In this document: positions 48,379 through 61,900 of the stretch, in pieces
How positions within the stretch are numbered: the stretch's first letter is position 1
Layout: each line of letters begins with the position of its first letter
NCBI GenBank assembly: GCA_963971285.1
Contig: OZ020244.1
Coordinates: forward strand, 30,256,001 to 30,320,000
Reading direction: 5' to 3'
Origin: Astropecten irregularis
Taxonomy: Eukaryota; Echinodermata; Asteroidea; Paxillosida; Astropectinidae
Length of the DNA: 64,000 nt
Position numbers and translations under genes: made by a program
Notes under the pieces: generated by a model
The model's database searches: none
What the model was told of the DNA's origin: nothing
Seen by the model: only the letters and a program-made list of their open reading frames with translations

Positions 48379-48550
48379 CAATGACACCAATAAAATACAT
48401 TAAGCTCCCTAGTCTTCTAGATGTTCCATGTTTATAAAACATGAACTTAATTTCATATTATGTCAAGGCAGAACTTTTATGATGGATTTTTCATATACGA
48501 TATTCTAAACAAAGGGAAACCTATCACAGATTTCCATGTTAGGAGTCACT

Positions 48551-48940
48551 TGGAGTAACATGTTACCTCTGAGTTTAAACCCGCTGCAATGCAGGCAATT
48601 CACATTAGCTCTTTCGAAGTATGCCGGACAAAATAGGAGGGAGCTGTTTGAAGTAAATAATTTGAATGTGGATCGGTTTGCGGAAACACCATGTAATTGT
48701 AATAATCGTTCGTACTTTCACACTTCTATATCGTTCGCACTTCTCGCAATTAGGTCTCAACGTTTACCAATGGTTACCAATTGTCACCATGCAAAACCTC
48801 AAATCTTTCTAGATAATTTGAGTCAAACACAAAGGATTTTACCCAAACCAAACTGCGCCCTCCTATTGTGTCCGCCATACTTCGAAAGGGATAATGGTTA
48901 TGCCAAGCTGTGTCCAAGGAACCATTAGATTAACATGTTA
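48551..48940. mobile_element. Palindromic element with TAACATGTTA ends
   Basis: TAACATGTTAC lies near both ends. CTTTCGAAGTATGCCGGAC with AATAGGAGGG on the left matches the inverted right arm (CCCTCCTATTGTGTCCGCC, ATACTTCGAAAG). The 130-codon frame across it is an artefact. Confidence 0.65.
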
Positions 48941-49698
48941 CAACACCATTTTGGTTTTAATACAAATACTTTAGAACAAGAATGAAGTATTAGTAGAGCG
49001 TATGGGAACATAATCCTGAAGGATTGTTGATTACACAGTCTTGATCTCTGTACGCAAAACAAACTCCCTGCCTCACAAAGACTAAGACATGATCATAAAT
49101 TTGCAAAATGAAAAAGAACTGGACTTTTTTCCCCTGGAAAGTACCTAAACATAATGTTTAGGAAATTTCCCTATTGAAGGCCAAAAGTGCAGACTCTTAC
49201 AGTGAAGTCTACTGTAAGTGTGTATAAACCTGTCTGCAATAAGACTGATGGTCCCTTCACAATAAAACACTGGACTGGAAGATACAACAAGTGCTTGTAC
49301 GCCTATTTATTGGCAAAATTTTTCCACCAGGGTTCAATAATGTCCAGTCTGTACCCAATCTTGTATTCGTCTACATGAAAATGCTACTTGCCATGCATCA
49401 GTGTGATAAGCAGTTTACGGGACAAAGTTTAATTTGTTTCTATTCTAAATCAAGCAATTTTTTCATAATGGATAATAACCTTAGGTGTTAAATATCTGAA
49501 TATTTATCGTAGTATTTAGAATATTCATACCTCACTGGCTTCTGCAACACTGATTGGATAAACACGAGTATACCTATTGAATATTCATTACTTTCAACCG
49601 TTATACCATTAATGCATTACAAAGTACAATTAGCAAGCCACATGAGCTGAAATGTGTTTATACCACAAGTTCTGTGGCAACCAGATTTTTTTTTAACT
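48941..49698. other. COPG 3' flank
   Basis: Probably contains the COPG 3' UTR (minus strand). The only suggestive signal is a minus-strand AATAAA at 49306-49311. Confidence 0.35.
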
Positions 49699-49928
49699 TT
49701 AACCAACGGCACATGAGATGATCTCACTGACGGTGGGATCGGTGCTGCGTACGGTGATCTGCATGGTAACCGTGTCCTGGAGTACCAGTTTGGCTCGTAC
49801 CAGGGCGTCGTGACCCCCTCGGAACACCCCGGCCAGGCACAGGGTATGGGAGCTCTTGCCCTCGTTGACTTTGTCTGAACGCTCGCACGGCTGCATGCCC
49901 AGGAACCCGATGATGTTCTTGACGGCTT
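49699..49928 (-). CDS. COPG: COPG terminal coding exon with stop
   Basis: This exon encodes [19 protein letters not shown] and on through [19 protein letters not shown] to SCAVG, followed by TAA. The acceptor is actccacag. Human ends in ILASVG, so the C-terminus is intact. The first AATAAA on this strand downstream that I see is at 49306-49311, which would give a 3' UTR of about 0.4 kb. That poly(A) site is inference only. Confidence 0.96.
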
Positions 49929-52900
49929 CTGTGGAGTTTTGAGGACAAAAATAAGGGTCCTGAAAAGATTGCGCCGCCGGATAAACATTTTATGAATCCA
50001 TAATTCACATGCAAATCTTTGATGGGCTCTTTTGAGAAACGTTTTGCTTAATAAAAGCAAAAGTGAACAACCAGCCAAAATATGGTGCAATGACTGCCTT
50101 CCATTATGTACTCATTGGATTTGAATACCAGCCACAATGTCAAACAGAGAGAGGTCGATTTCATGAAACGATCAATCATAACTCGAGTTACGAAGGATAA
50201 CCCATCATATCCTACGTAGGGCTGCAATGCATCTCAACTCCTACGATTGAGAGTAAGTTTACGATGAGTTTGGTGAAATGGACCCCTGTAACTTTGGTGT
50301 CGTATCCTACGTAGGGCTGCAATGCATCTCAACTCCTACGATTGATAGTAAGTTACGATGCGTTTGGTGAAATCGACCCCTGTGTCCGTCCTGATGTACC
50401 ACTTACCTTCTAGTGTCTTGGCTGAGAGGGCAAAGGTCTCGTCCACTTCATTGTCCTCTCCTACCTCCTCCCATGATGCTAGGAAGTTGGGCTTCAGTAC
50501 GCGCTGGACGTGATCGGCGACTGTTATCTCAATGTCTTCAAGCTACACGCAGGAGGGTTAAATAGGGCAAGAAGCGGGACAGGATTTGTGAATGGAGTTT
50601 GGACACTTCAGTGTATAGTCACCTGTTTTTCAAATTATGTAGTGATCATCAACGGGCTATGAAAGCTTTTTTTTCTTATTCTTATAATTTTTTTAATCAT
50701 TGAATGAAAGTGAATAAAACAAAATTGACTGGAGCGGGATTCGAACCAGCAATCTCAGGAAAACCGTACCGGGGCTCTTGTAAGCTGTCCATGGAAAGTT
50801 TATGCTTTAGGCTGAATTTAAACTTCTGAGTATAAAGTAGCAAAGGGTATTAAAGATGACTTTACATTTGTTTTATCAAGTATTCCATGGACAGCTTGCA
50901 AAATGAGTACCTTTATCAAAATAGACATAACTCCTCTTAGAAATGAACAATTTGTTTCATTCCTTTTTTCTAATAAGCAGGAGAGAGTGCTTGTAAAGTA
51001 TTTGCTCTTTGAACTTTTGAGTGTCATTTGTTTGTTTTGAAAAACATCGCTAATCCCGGCCAACTTCTTTTTGACTCTCACTGAAAGAGACAATCATATG
51101 GAAGGGGGAGCTAATTATGGCAACCTATGGAGGTGAGTCAGGAGGTGGTGAGTGCCGTGGTGAGAAGTAATATTACTCACCACATATTCATCCTCGTAGC
51201 CATCATCATCTGGTTCTCCGGTGTTGGGATCGCAGTCCTTCACCACAAACTTCAGGGTGTTGGTGAACGTTCCTGTCACTGGATCAGAAAATGTATAAGA
51301 AAAAATTGTATGAATACTTGCTGCTCAACGTCACGGCAGCCTCGGTTTTTGTCGTTTATTACCTCGAGCTTTGCTAAGAAGGGGGAGGGGGGCTTGAGAG
51401 CTAAGCTGGAAGGGTAATTTTACTAGTGATTTATAGTCTCACGTTGAGTGTTTCGCATTATATCTTATTTCTTATACTGTTCAGAAGAGCAACTGAATGG
51501 TTCTATAAGATGGAAGATGCCAAAACAACATTTGGTGTGGATTTTGGTCCGTCATGGCTGAAGTGTATACCGTAGTCGACAAGCAAGTTAATAGCGTCTA
51601 CAAAAAGTAAAGTTTTAATCTACTGAAATTTCAGTTTGATTTTATTTCAAAAACAGTTTTTTATAATCGAACTGTGAATCCAAAGAACTTCAGAATGAAT
51701 GTGACAGGAATCTCCATGTACCAGTAAACATTTTCAAATTATTGTCTGCATTTTAAAATGTTTTTTACAATAGAATTTATGTTTAATTACTGACAAGATA
51801 AAGATAATGAAGTTTATTCCACAAAGGTAACTAGTAGGCCTCCCTGGTTTGAGTTTGAAAACAAAATCCGAGAAATTTGCCCTTACCGGATGTCGGGTCT
51901 TCTGGCATGGCCACGCAGGTGTAGGTGACGCCCGGCTGGTTGTACTTGAGACAGGTAGCAGGGATGTAACACAGCGTCTCAAAGCCATCGGCTGATTCCA
52001 TCTGCACCGTCACATTCTCAAGCAGTTGGTCATTCAGGGTATTGGTGCAGTCAAACTGAACGAGAGCGGTGTAATGTACAACACACGGTTAATCAAATGA
52101 GGACATGTTGTCTGTATGAGAATCTGGGACGACGTTTTAGCCCCGTGTCAAACCACGGCATCTCTTGAGGGGAGTCGTAAAGGGGGGAACTGCTCTGCCG
52201 ACATAATGGCCCAACGCTGCACACACAGGCTGAGGTGGAATGGTAGAGTCGTCATTGTCAGGGAGTTGGTTGCTGCAGAGTAGCCGTCTAGAAACTCGCT
52301 CCTTTAGATTTTTCTTGCCAAAAAGCATTCATCGAACCAGCCTCTTGTCAATACCTAAGACTGGACCTGACATTATGCAAGCTTGTGCGTGTTCAGTGCA
52401 TAAGAGCATTTAGTTTTGTTCTGCATTTTGGGTATTCTGGTTACATAGCCTACATATTTTAGGTGTTGGGATTCGCACTTTGGTCTTGTCTTGCATACTG
52501 GTATTTGAAGCATGTCTGCATTTGAGAAGCTCATTCGCCCTCTACGGCAGTCTCCAGGGTCAATAAAAGGACATAGAACAGTGGCATGAGTCACCAGTCT
52601 GATTAAAATGATGGCTTATATGTGAAACTATATACAGTGGAACGCCGCTATAACAAACATGACGGGATGCACAGATATTGTCTGTTATACTGGTTGTTCG
52701 TTATAGTGAATTAAAGAACCATAATCGGTATGTACTGAACACAAAATTGGGAGCCAAGGATGATGTTCGGTGTAGCCGAATGTTCGGTATAGCAGTGTTT
52801 GTTATAGTGGCATTATACTGAAAGTGAGTATAATATTTCATCTTTCACTGCATTTGACAAATGAATCTCCAAAAATAACTGTTAATCTACAAGTTAATCT

Positions 52901-55900
52901 ACAATCCAGATGAATCTGTTCAAGTACCCGGATCTCCAATTAAGAGACAAACTACACCAACCTGGAATACAATGTTCTCTGCAAAGGTGTGCTTGATGCA
53001 TCGGACCATGTATTCAGTCTCTGACTCGGTCAGCTCCACCGGCTTGGAGGACTTGAAGAGGGGACCCAGGGAGGCAAACTCCGGTATGGCGGCCAGTTGC
53101 TCTGTGAAAGCATAACCAGTGAAGGAAGTAACAGTCATTGTACTAACCTTAAAACATCTCAGGATTGGCCATTCACCTTAGGAATACAAATTTTTATAGC
53201 TTTGTCGAGATACCAAGAAATAATAACCCCTAGAAATAATTACTCCTGGGAGGATGTGGCTTAAATTAGCATACAAAAGGTCGATTTCATGAAGCCGCTA
53301 CGGTCCATTGTAACTCGAGTTACGAAGGATAATCCATCGTAGAGGGGGCCTATCATATCGTAGGGCTGTAATGCATTATAGGTCCTACAATTGATAGTAA
53401 GTTATAATGAGTTTGGTGAAATTGACCCCAAGACTGCTATCTACCAATCTCAATAATATCTTGAAATACACATGGGCCATTCCACTGTAAGTACAGGGGT
53501 TAATTTCACCAAGCCCCACGATCGATCGTAACTCAAGTTACGAAGGATAACCTATTGTATCCTACATAGGGCTGCAATGCATCATAAGTCCTACGATTGA
53601 TATAGTAAGTTAGGATGAGTTTGGTGAAATCGATCCCTGAGATCTGTGACATGGGTCTCTCGATACATAGCTAAATGAACTATCCAGCATCTTTCATCAT
53701 CCATATCAACAGTGTAGCAACAAGTACAGAGAATGAATTCACTGTTATCGTAGTGATATTTCTGTTTGGCTTACATACCTGCATATATCTCCTGAGCAGG
53801 GGCGCTTGGTTTGTCCGTGGGCTTGGCAGCTGATGGCAACATATCTAGACACAGAGACAACCCAAAGGTACAGTGTAGGATTACTAACATACCCAAACAG
53901 AAATGTTCACTTTCAGGGTATGAAGATGGTGCTGGTAGAAACATGCTGTTACATTATCTCTGCCTGAAATGGTGTATTTATCCAGAAATTAGTCAAACAA
54001 AGACCAAAAACAGTTTTGATTTCGGGGTAAGATCAAAACCATTTTTATGTTTTATAAGAAAAACTGATTGGGGTTTTTGCTATTTCTCAAGACTCAGATG
54101 TCCCATTGAGCTCAAATTTCCACAGGTTTATCATTTCATGTACATGCTGGATCAGACAAAGTGTGAGTGTTGTTCTGTGACCTTATACCAATCATGTATT
54201 ATACTTTTACGTAGAGAGTATACAAACAAACCAATAAAACAGGGCAGAAACCAGTCCAATCTTTAAGAGATATTGGGTGCATTCGTTTAGCTCCCCCGGG
54301 TCGACACCAGTCAACCTCGTCCCCATTCTCTTGTTTGTTTTGTGCAGTATAGCACAACCATTCCCAGTAAGGGCTGACCCGGGAGAGCTAAACGAAGGCA
54401 CCCATAGGTACATACCTGGTTTCTTCTGATCAATAATCGGCTGGGTTTCCAAGGGCACAGTCTTCATGTCAAAGGGCACCTCCGACGGGCTCAGTGTGTA
54501 GTGATGCAGCGCCCTCTCTAGGCCAACGATGGACACCGACAGACCTGAGGGATCGGGGAAAAAACAATCATCATCATTTGAGGACTTTCAAATGTGGCAG
54601 GAAAGTGGAGAGGAAGAGTGGTTGCTTGTCCATGGATTCACAGGGGAATTAACAGGTTGATGTGACAACCAAGTAATTTCATCTCTCTTCTTAGTCACAT
54701 CAGCTCCTAGGGTCAATTTCACCAAACTCATCGTAACTCACTATCAATCGTTGGACTTATAATGCATTGCAGCCCTGCATATGATATGATGAATTATCCT
54801 TCGTAACTCGAGTTACGATCATTTGTAGGGCTTTGTGAAATCGACCCCAGGCCTCAAAATCCATAGGACTCATTGGGATGCATGTGAAACAGTGCACATG
54901 AAACAGACCATAATCATGATAATAAACCAAAGTCCTTGATGATGCACCGCTGCCAATGAAATATGCAAATCAGATGTGCTCATGTATATTACAAGCACTG
55001 AGAAGTTAACATGTGAGTATGTATCATTGTCAGTGTATCACAATTCACAATACAACTGTCATTTGGCCAGGCAAAGCCATTAATATATGTTAATTACGTA
55101 TGTTTGTTTGGAATGGTCTGTTTTTAAAGACACAGCAGTCTTGAAACTCCTACAAAGCCTCATTGATTGACCAAGCCCCCGTACCGTTGAGGATGTAAGC
55201 CGAGTTGAGTGCCTTCTGCTGCTGCTCCAGGACACGCAGGTAGAAGGTTGCCCGATCCCTCACCTCATCATCACCGTCCAAGAGACACCTGAATGAAACA
55301 GAAGTCATTTGAATCAAGAATCGAATGAACAAGGGCCAATTTTATAGAGCTGCTTAAGCATCAACATTTGCTTAAGGACCAAAAACTTTGGTAGGTGAAA
55401 TCAGTATGCCAGCCAAAACTCCTTGTGAATGTTATGCTCAGCAAACAATGGATGGATACAAGTCACAAGCAGTAAATATCACATGAAAATTTGGTTGGTA
55501 ATCCTGTTCGACCATGGAAGACTTTTCATGCTTAAGCAAATGTTTGTGCTTAGGCAGCTCTATGAAATTGGCATTATGTGTTTTATATTCACTTCAAATA
55601 GGCCACCAAGCCCGGGCCAAATTTCATGAAATCCGTTACCGTAAGCAGAAATTCCTCGCTTACGGTAGCAGACTTTTTTTGCTTACGGTTACTGTATTTC
55701 ACAGGAGAGTTTTCTTTTTGCTAACGGTAAGCAAGGAATTTCTGCAGAATGCATATGACAGTGCGTTAGCAGAAAAAAATCAAGGTTAGCCTAGAAATTC
55801 CTCGCTAACCGAAAGTCTTCCTTATGTATTCAATGAAATGGATTTCACATAATTATAGCAGTACCCATAAGCACAAAAATAGGCAGAAACAGATTCCATG

Positions 55901-58900
55901 AAATTGGGCCCAGTACATGAGAAGTAACAGTGTCTATGCTATGCAGACTATTGCAGTACTTAGAATTTGGAACGGATAGGAACACTCTATTGAACAGTGC
56001 AGAAATGGTTTTACCTTTTCAGTAGGACAATCACGCTGGGCAACAGAGCCTCACAGTGGGCGCCAAACTTAGCCAGCGAGCTCACAGCAGCTGAAATATC
56101 AATTAAAAAAAACCCCCAAATGTTCACTTTCCTACAAAATACAATCTAGGGGTTTTATCTTTAACCAACAAGAAACCAAAACTGAACAGGACAATAGCTT
56201 GTATGACACTTAAGGGAGCATATAGGATTTGCAAGGCCTCAAAAAAAAACATTGAGTTTGAGACAGAAAATGGACTCAACAGTTCGTAAACAGTGCAAAC
56301 AGTCACCATGGGAAATATTGGTTCATTACAAGAAAATCAAGATTTAGTGTCTTGTCGATTTTTTGAACAAACATAAAGTAAACTATTTTTCATGTTTTAT
56401 CAAAAAAGATGTCCGACGGAGCTCAAATTTCACAGGTTTTATGTACATGTTTGATCATACAAAGTGTGAGTGCTGTCCTGTGATCTTTACCAATCATGTA
56501 TTGTACCTTTAGGACAAGAAACTTATTAAAATACTTACTGGTCATGCCAAGCTACTCAAAAGCCAGACCTGGGGCTGATTTCACTAGAGTTGTATTTTGC
56601 GATCATCGCTGTCACACGTGATCTGAGATTGTTACTTAGCGATCAATTCTCCGTCTAGCGATGGATTTGGGCTTTAGCGATGATCGCAAAGCGTTTTGAG
56701 TGAAATCAGCCTTAGGTCTGGGCTTTACTCAGGCACTGTGACTTCTGTAATCTGACTTTGGTCCATTATATCCGTTTGAAGCTGAAAACAATAACTACAT
56801 GTCAGAATGGATTTAGGCAGGACTTCAGTCTGGCTAGGCTTAGTGACTTCAAGCAGCTCTATGACCCTTATTCACAAAGCATCCATCCTGCATTTGAAGC
56901 AGTGCAATCAGACCGAGGCTTGGATTTAAAATAGTCTGGTACCCGTCTTGTGTTTAGAATTAGTGTTATCTGTATACAAGGAAGGTGACAAAATTGATGC
57001 GCCATGAATAAGGCTTATTGTATTGAAGTTCAGAGCTAGTTCACATTTCTCTCCCTTAGGGTGCAGTTTCCTTTACATCTGCTGAATCCAGATGATACAG
57101 GTGACTTTTATCTCAAGGGAAGACCAAACAGTGCCTTCCGCAGAAGCTAGACAGGCTCAAGATCCCTGGGGTCGAATTCACGAAGCCCTGCGATCGATCG
57201 TAACTAGAGTTACGAAGGATAACCCATCGTATCTCCTATGTAGGGACAGTAGGGCTGCAATTCATCATACGTCCTCGATTGACATGGGTTACGAAGAGTT
57301 TGGTGAAATTGACCCCTGGTTACTTCCACTGGATTCACCTTAACAAGAAATCCATTACCTCACCATTAATAAAAGACCAAGAGTGACTTTGAGAGAAGGG
57401 GGTTCTAGACTCTGGTCATGGACTCACCTGCTCTGATGGCAGCGCTCTCCAAGATGACGCGATTGAAGATGAAGCGGATGTACTTGGAGGGCGTCTGGGT
57501 GCGGGGTCCCTCCCTGCCCAGCAGGTGCAGGATGCGCGTAGCCAACGAGGTGTGCTCGCAGTCCTCAATGAACTCACACAGGTGGGCAAGTCCAACCTCC
57601 TTAGCCTCGGGATTCTCCTCGATGATGACGATGATGCTGTCCACGATGGCCCGCTTGTACTCAAACCCTCCCTGAATTGTTTCAAGACACAGGAAAATGT
57701 AGTTTTATGTAGGAATTGGCAATAACCGTTGATACAAAACTATAATCCTAAATCTACCGCAAAATGACAGCAATGACTAAAAAGTTACTAGGACCTGAAT
57801 GGTGGAAAAAAGGAGGGAGTTAGGATAGAGGTCTTAGGAATAAGTCAGACTTTTAAGCGGGACTGAATGGTCACTCCGCCTGGTAAGGCAAGGTGTGCCT
57901 TCTTGCTGGACTAGATTAAACAAATACAGACGTGCGGGTGTTTAATTTCTTTCCTTTAATGGTCAAGGGAAATAAGCATATGGGCATTTCCAAGGTTTGG
58001 GGACATTTTGTAACATAAGTTATCTCTTTTTTGCAAATTTGCGTGCTTTTCTGAGGAAAGGAATCATGTGCTGATTCCAAAAAGACATTTTCAAATTGAA
58101 ATCTTTCAAGAATGATTGATCAAGGAATAAGTCAATGTCACTTAACAGGTAACTTAAGTTACCATGGAACTGCCCATATGATGAGTGCATTTAGATACAG
58201 TGCATGAATAGGCCTATGTGTAAGGCTGTCAATAAATTGAATTTTGTAGAATGCTTGACTTAATAAACTACATTCTATGAAGCAGTATTAGTGGAACAGA
58301 TTTAGGAATGCAAAGCATAGAACAGAAAATACCAACAAGATTTTGTTTAATGTAAACATCGGAGGGCTTAACGTTCTTTTTAAAAACAAATGGAGTCCAG
58401 AATCCTGCCTTAATCGGATGTGCTGCAGCCTTAGAAAAATTCAAATAACCATCCAAAAAAACAAAAACTGTGAGGGCCTTTACCTCGTCACGAAGCATGG
58501 AGGACAGGAAGCTCATCATGATACCGTGCTTGCGAGGGAACTTGGTGCAGAGTGACCGGACGGCCTGCACCACCACCACTTTGAACTCATCCGAGATCTC
58601 TGACATGAAGGTACCGATCTGCTTCATCAGGCGCTCCACGCTGCCCTCGCTGCCCGTCTTGAGCAAGGTGGTGATGGCCAGCGTGGCGATGCTACGGTTG
58701 ACGTCCGTGATCAGGTTCTCCAGGTCCAGGTTGCAGGCAGTGACTGCAGCAGGGTGGGTCATGGCCACCTGGTGTCAGGCAGGAAAGAAGGATTGAGAGG
58801 TTTGAAATGTCATTAGGAGGAGAAGAGGGACATCAACACCAAGATCGTTCGTGAAAATTTGAATCAGGCTGAAATAATCCAATTCCAATTATTCTATTGT

Positions 58901-61900
58901 TGCTTGACAAGGAAGGAGAATAATTTCAGAACATATCGATCATGACAAATTTGAACAATATCAATAATATTGAGATCCATTTCAGAGCAGCAGCATCTTC
59001 CAGAAGTAGTAAGTGCATATCACCAGGGCCAGTTTTATAGAGCTTTTCTAGTGCTAAAATTTACTACAGCACAAAAAGTACTGAATCAAACCAACTTGCC
59101 CGCCAAATCTTTTCTGGATCTCTTGGCCAGCAAATGATAGTAAGATATACAAGTCAGAAGCAGTAAATGCCACAGAAGATTCAGTTGGTAACCCGTCTTG
59201 ATCATGGTTAGCAAAGTTTTGAGCCTATTCGACCCTATGATATTAAGCCCTGATTCCTTCAAATACAGAAAGTATCACATAATGGAACGGCACAATTACA
59301 AACATATTGGAAAGAACAGAAAGTTTTTGATATAGTGGCCGTTCGTTATAGTGAGCAATGTTCAGCAGGTCTATACAATGAACATTAAAAAATTGGGAGC
59401 CACGGATGATGATCGGTATAGCCATACGTTTGGTATGACGGTGTTTGGTCCACTGTACTACAAGGAGTGCCCTTGACCTCATAATGCTGAAAGTATCATA
59501 TAAATGCTAAATAGACTACTGCCCTTTAGGGGTTAGTATTACCTACCCTGTTGAGAGTCTTGGTAGCGGCGAACCTCAGCGTGGGCTTGGGTGAACTAAG
59601 GAACAGCTGTAGCACAGAGACGGCCGGAGCCAACTCCCTGGCAGTGGTGTTCTTCATGTTGACAATGGCATGGGCAGCTTCATAGATCACCATCTGATTG
59701 AATCCAAGTGACAATCTGTGCTTAGCGCCAACTTTCAGAATGTGGAATTCTAGTGGAATTATGTGTCCCTTCAAAGGCCAAATAACCCCTAAACAAACTG
59801 CACTTGAAGAAACAGCTGGTACTTCATGCAAACTGTTATAGATTTCAAGAACTCAGCTTGGACCTAGGCCTTCATTGTCAGCAAAAAGTCCAAAGCCTGT
59901 CCGAGCCTGATCCAAGTTTTGGAAAAAAATTCCCAAGTCTATGTAGCTATTAAACATTCCTCACTTTGTTGTGACAGTTACAATTATCAGATGACTGTAT
60001 GATACTGATACATACCTCACTTTTGTGTCGCAGGCAGCCCTCGATGAAATCAAACAAGGGACTATCATTCCTGCATTGTACACACACACAAAAACAACAG
60101 AGTCATATAAAATTGAGTAATGTAGATGAGAAACATTTTTGTACATTGTCTGTCCGTAGAATAGGAGGAACGAATGACAATCAATTATTTGACTACTTAC
60201 CCAGCGTCTTCTTCCTCAAGTAGTTTTGAGGCGATGCGGATCTGAAAAAGATCAACAGAAGATTGACTCTCTTTGAATCTTTACCGTAATGATTGGTGCA
60301 CAAACATGCAAATTGTACAACAATTTACAGATAAGAGTCCAGGATTACAATAAAGGATCTTTGATTGGACTGCTATCATCCAGAGTTTTCAAGCACCAAG
60401 TAAAAATGTTATCAGCATACACACTCACCAGCATGCAGGTCGCGTAAGGAGACTTGAGACCCCCACGAGTGTACTTGCCAACCAGCTTGGTGATGGCCAG
60501 TCGGTCATTCTTGCGGATGTGATAGATCAGGCCCAGGGCATGGTACTGGACCATCACGTTGTCACTGGTGGCTGCCTCCTGAGCCTCGTTGACCCAACGC
60601 TTGACCACATCAGGACTCTGGGTCAGTAGATGCTATGGGGTGATAGGAGGAAACAATCAAATAATCAGTCATTCGTTCAATCCATCAAACTATCAAGAAT
60701 CAATCAATCATATAATCAATCGAGTGAGGGACACTGCAGACAGTCAATTGAAAATCTTTCACTTTCAGTGAGTAATCTATTATTCCTGAGCCAGAAACAC
60801 ATTTCCATATTACAGAATGGATTCAAATATTTCATAACTAATGAAATGATTGATCACTGCCATAGGGATAATCCTTGAAGAGGACTTTAGGGGAGTCTTC
60901 CCAATCTAATCCCATGATGGACTGATTGTCCCAAATCTAGACTTGAAGTCCTGTAGGTTCTTGCAGTGGCACACCGGTTTCAGCAGGTCAGGACATTTCA
61001 CAGAGGTCCAGAGGTCATAGCCTTGGTGGTCCTAGCCTTGGCCTCAGAGCCCTATTCAAATATTTCCATTAATTTTTTTTTAATTGCCTGGTGTAAAGGC
61101 ATATTGTGAGGGCAAACAGGCCTTCCTTCTTCTGGAGCCAAATACCAGGGGCCAATTTCATAAAACTGTTAAGCACAAAAATGTGCTCAGCATGACATTT
61201 CTGTCTTCATAAAAACAGGGTTAACAACCAAATTTCCATGTGTTGTGTATCACTTGTGATTGTTCTTTGGCTTTTGTTCGCTGACCATGAATATCAAATG
61301 GAATTTTCAATGGTGGTTTGTTTTATTGGGCGAGACATTTTTGTGCTAAGCAAATTTTCGTGCTTAACAGTTTTATGAAATTGGCCACCGGTAATCAACA
61401 GCTTTGTCTATCATGCTGCCGACTTTATAGTATGCTGCTTACCAGTGAGGATGCAAGTGCTGCACTGGAGACACTATGGACCTTATCAACAATTGCCTGC
61501 TTCATGTAACGCTCAAGACCCTGCAGCATCGTAGTCTGTTAATAAAAACAAACAACAAAACATTCTCTTGTTATTGACATATTTCAAAGCCCAACTGTCA
61601 ACAATGTTATTAACCAAAACATTTGGGCAGACACGGGGTGCTAAGGGATTATTATAAGAAAAAAGATTATTAGTTTTCAGTTACTTCATTGCAAATGAGT
61701 TCAATCAATTTTATACTGGCAATACAAGTAATAAACTGCTGCAAACTACTCATCAGCCAAAAATGACCTGAAATATATCAAATGCTTGGAGTTAGGAGGG
61801 CCTGACACGTTTCGATCCAGCAGGATCTTTCTCAAAGGCTAAAAGTTGATTTTGGGTAAGGTTTGCGGTAACACCATGTACTTGTGGTGAATGGGTGTGG

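Noticed and set aside
48536..48928. A 130-codon plus-strand frame
   Set aside because: It spans the two arms of a palindromic element.
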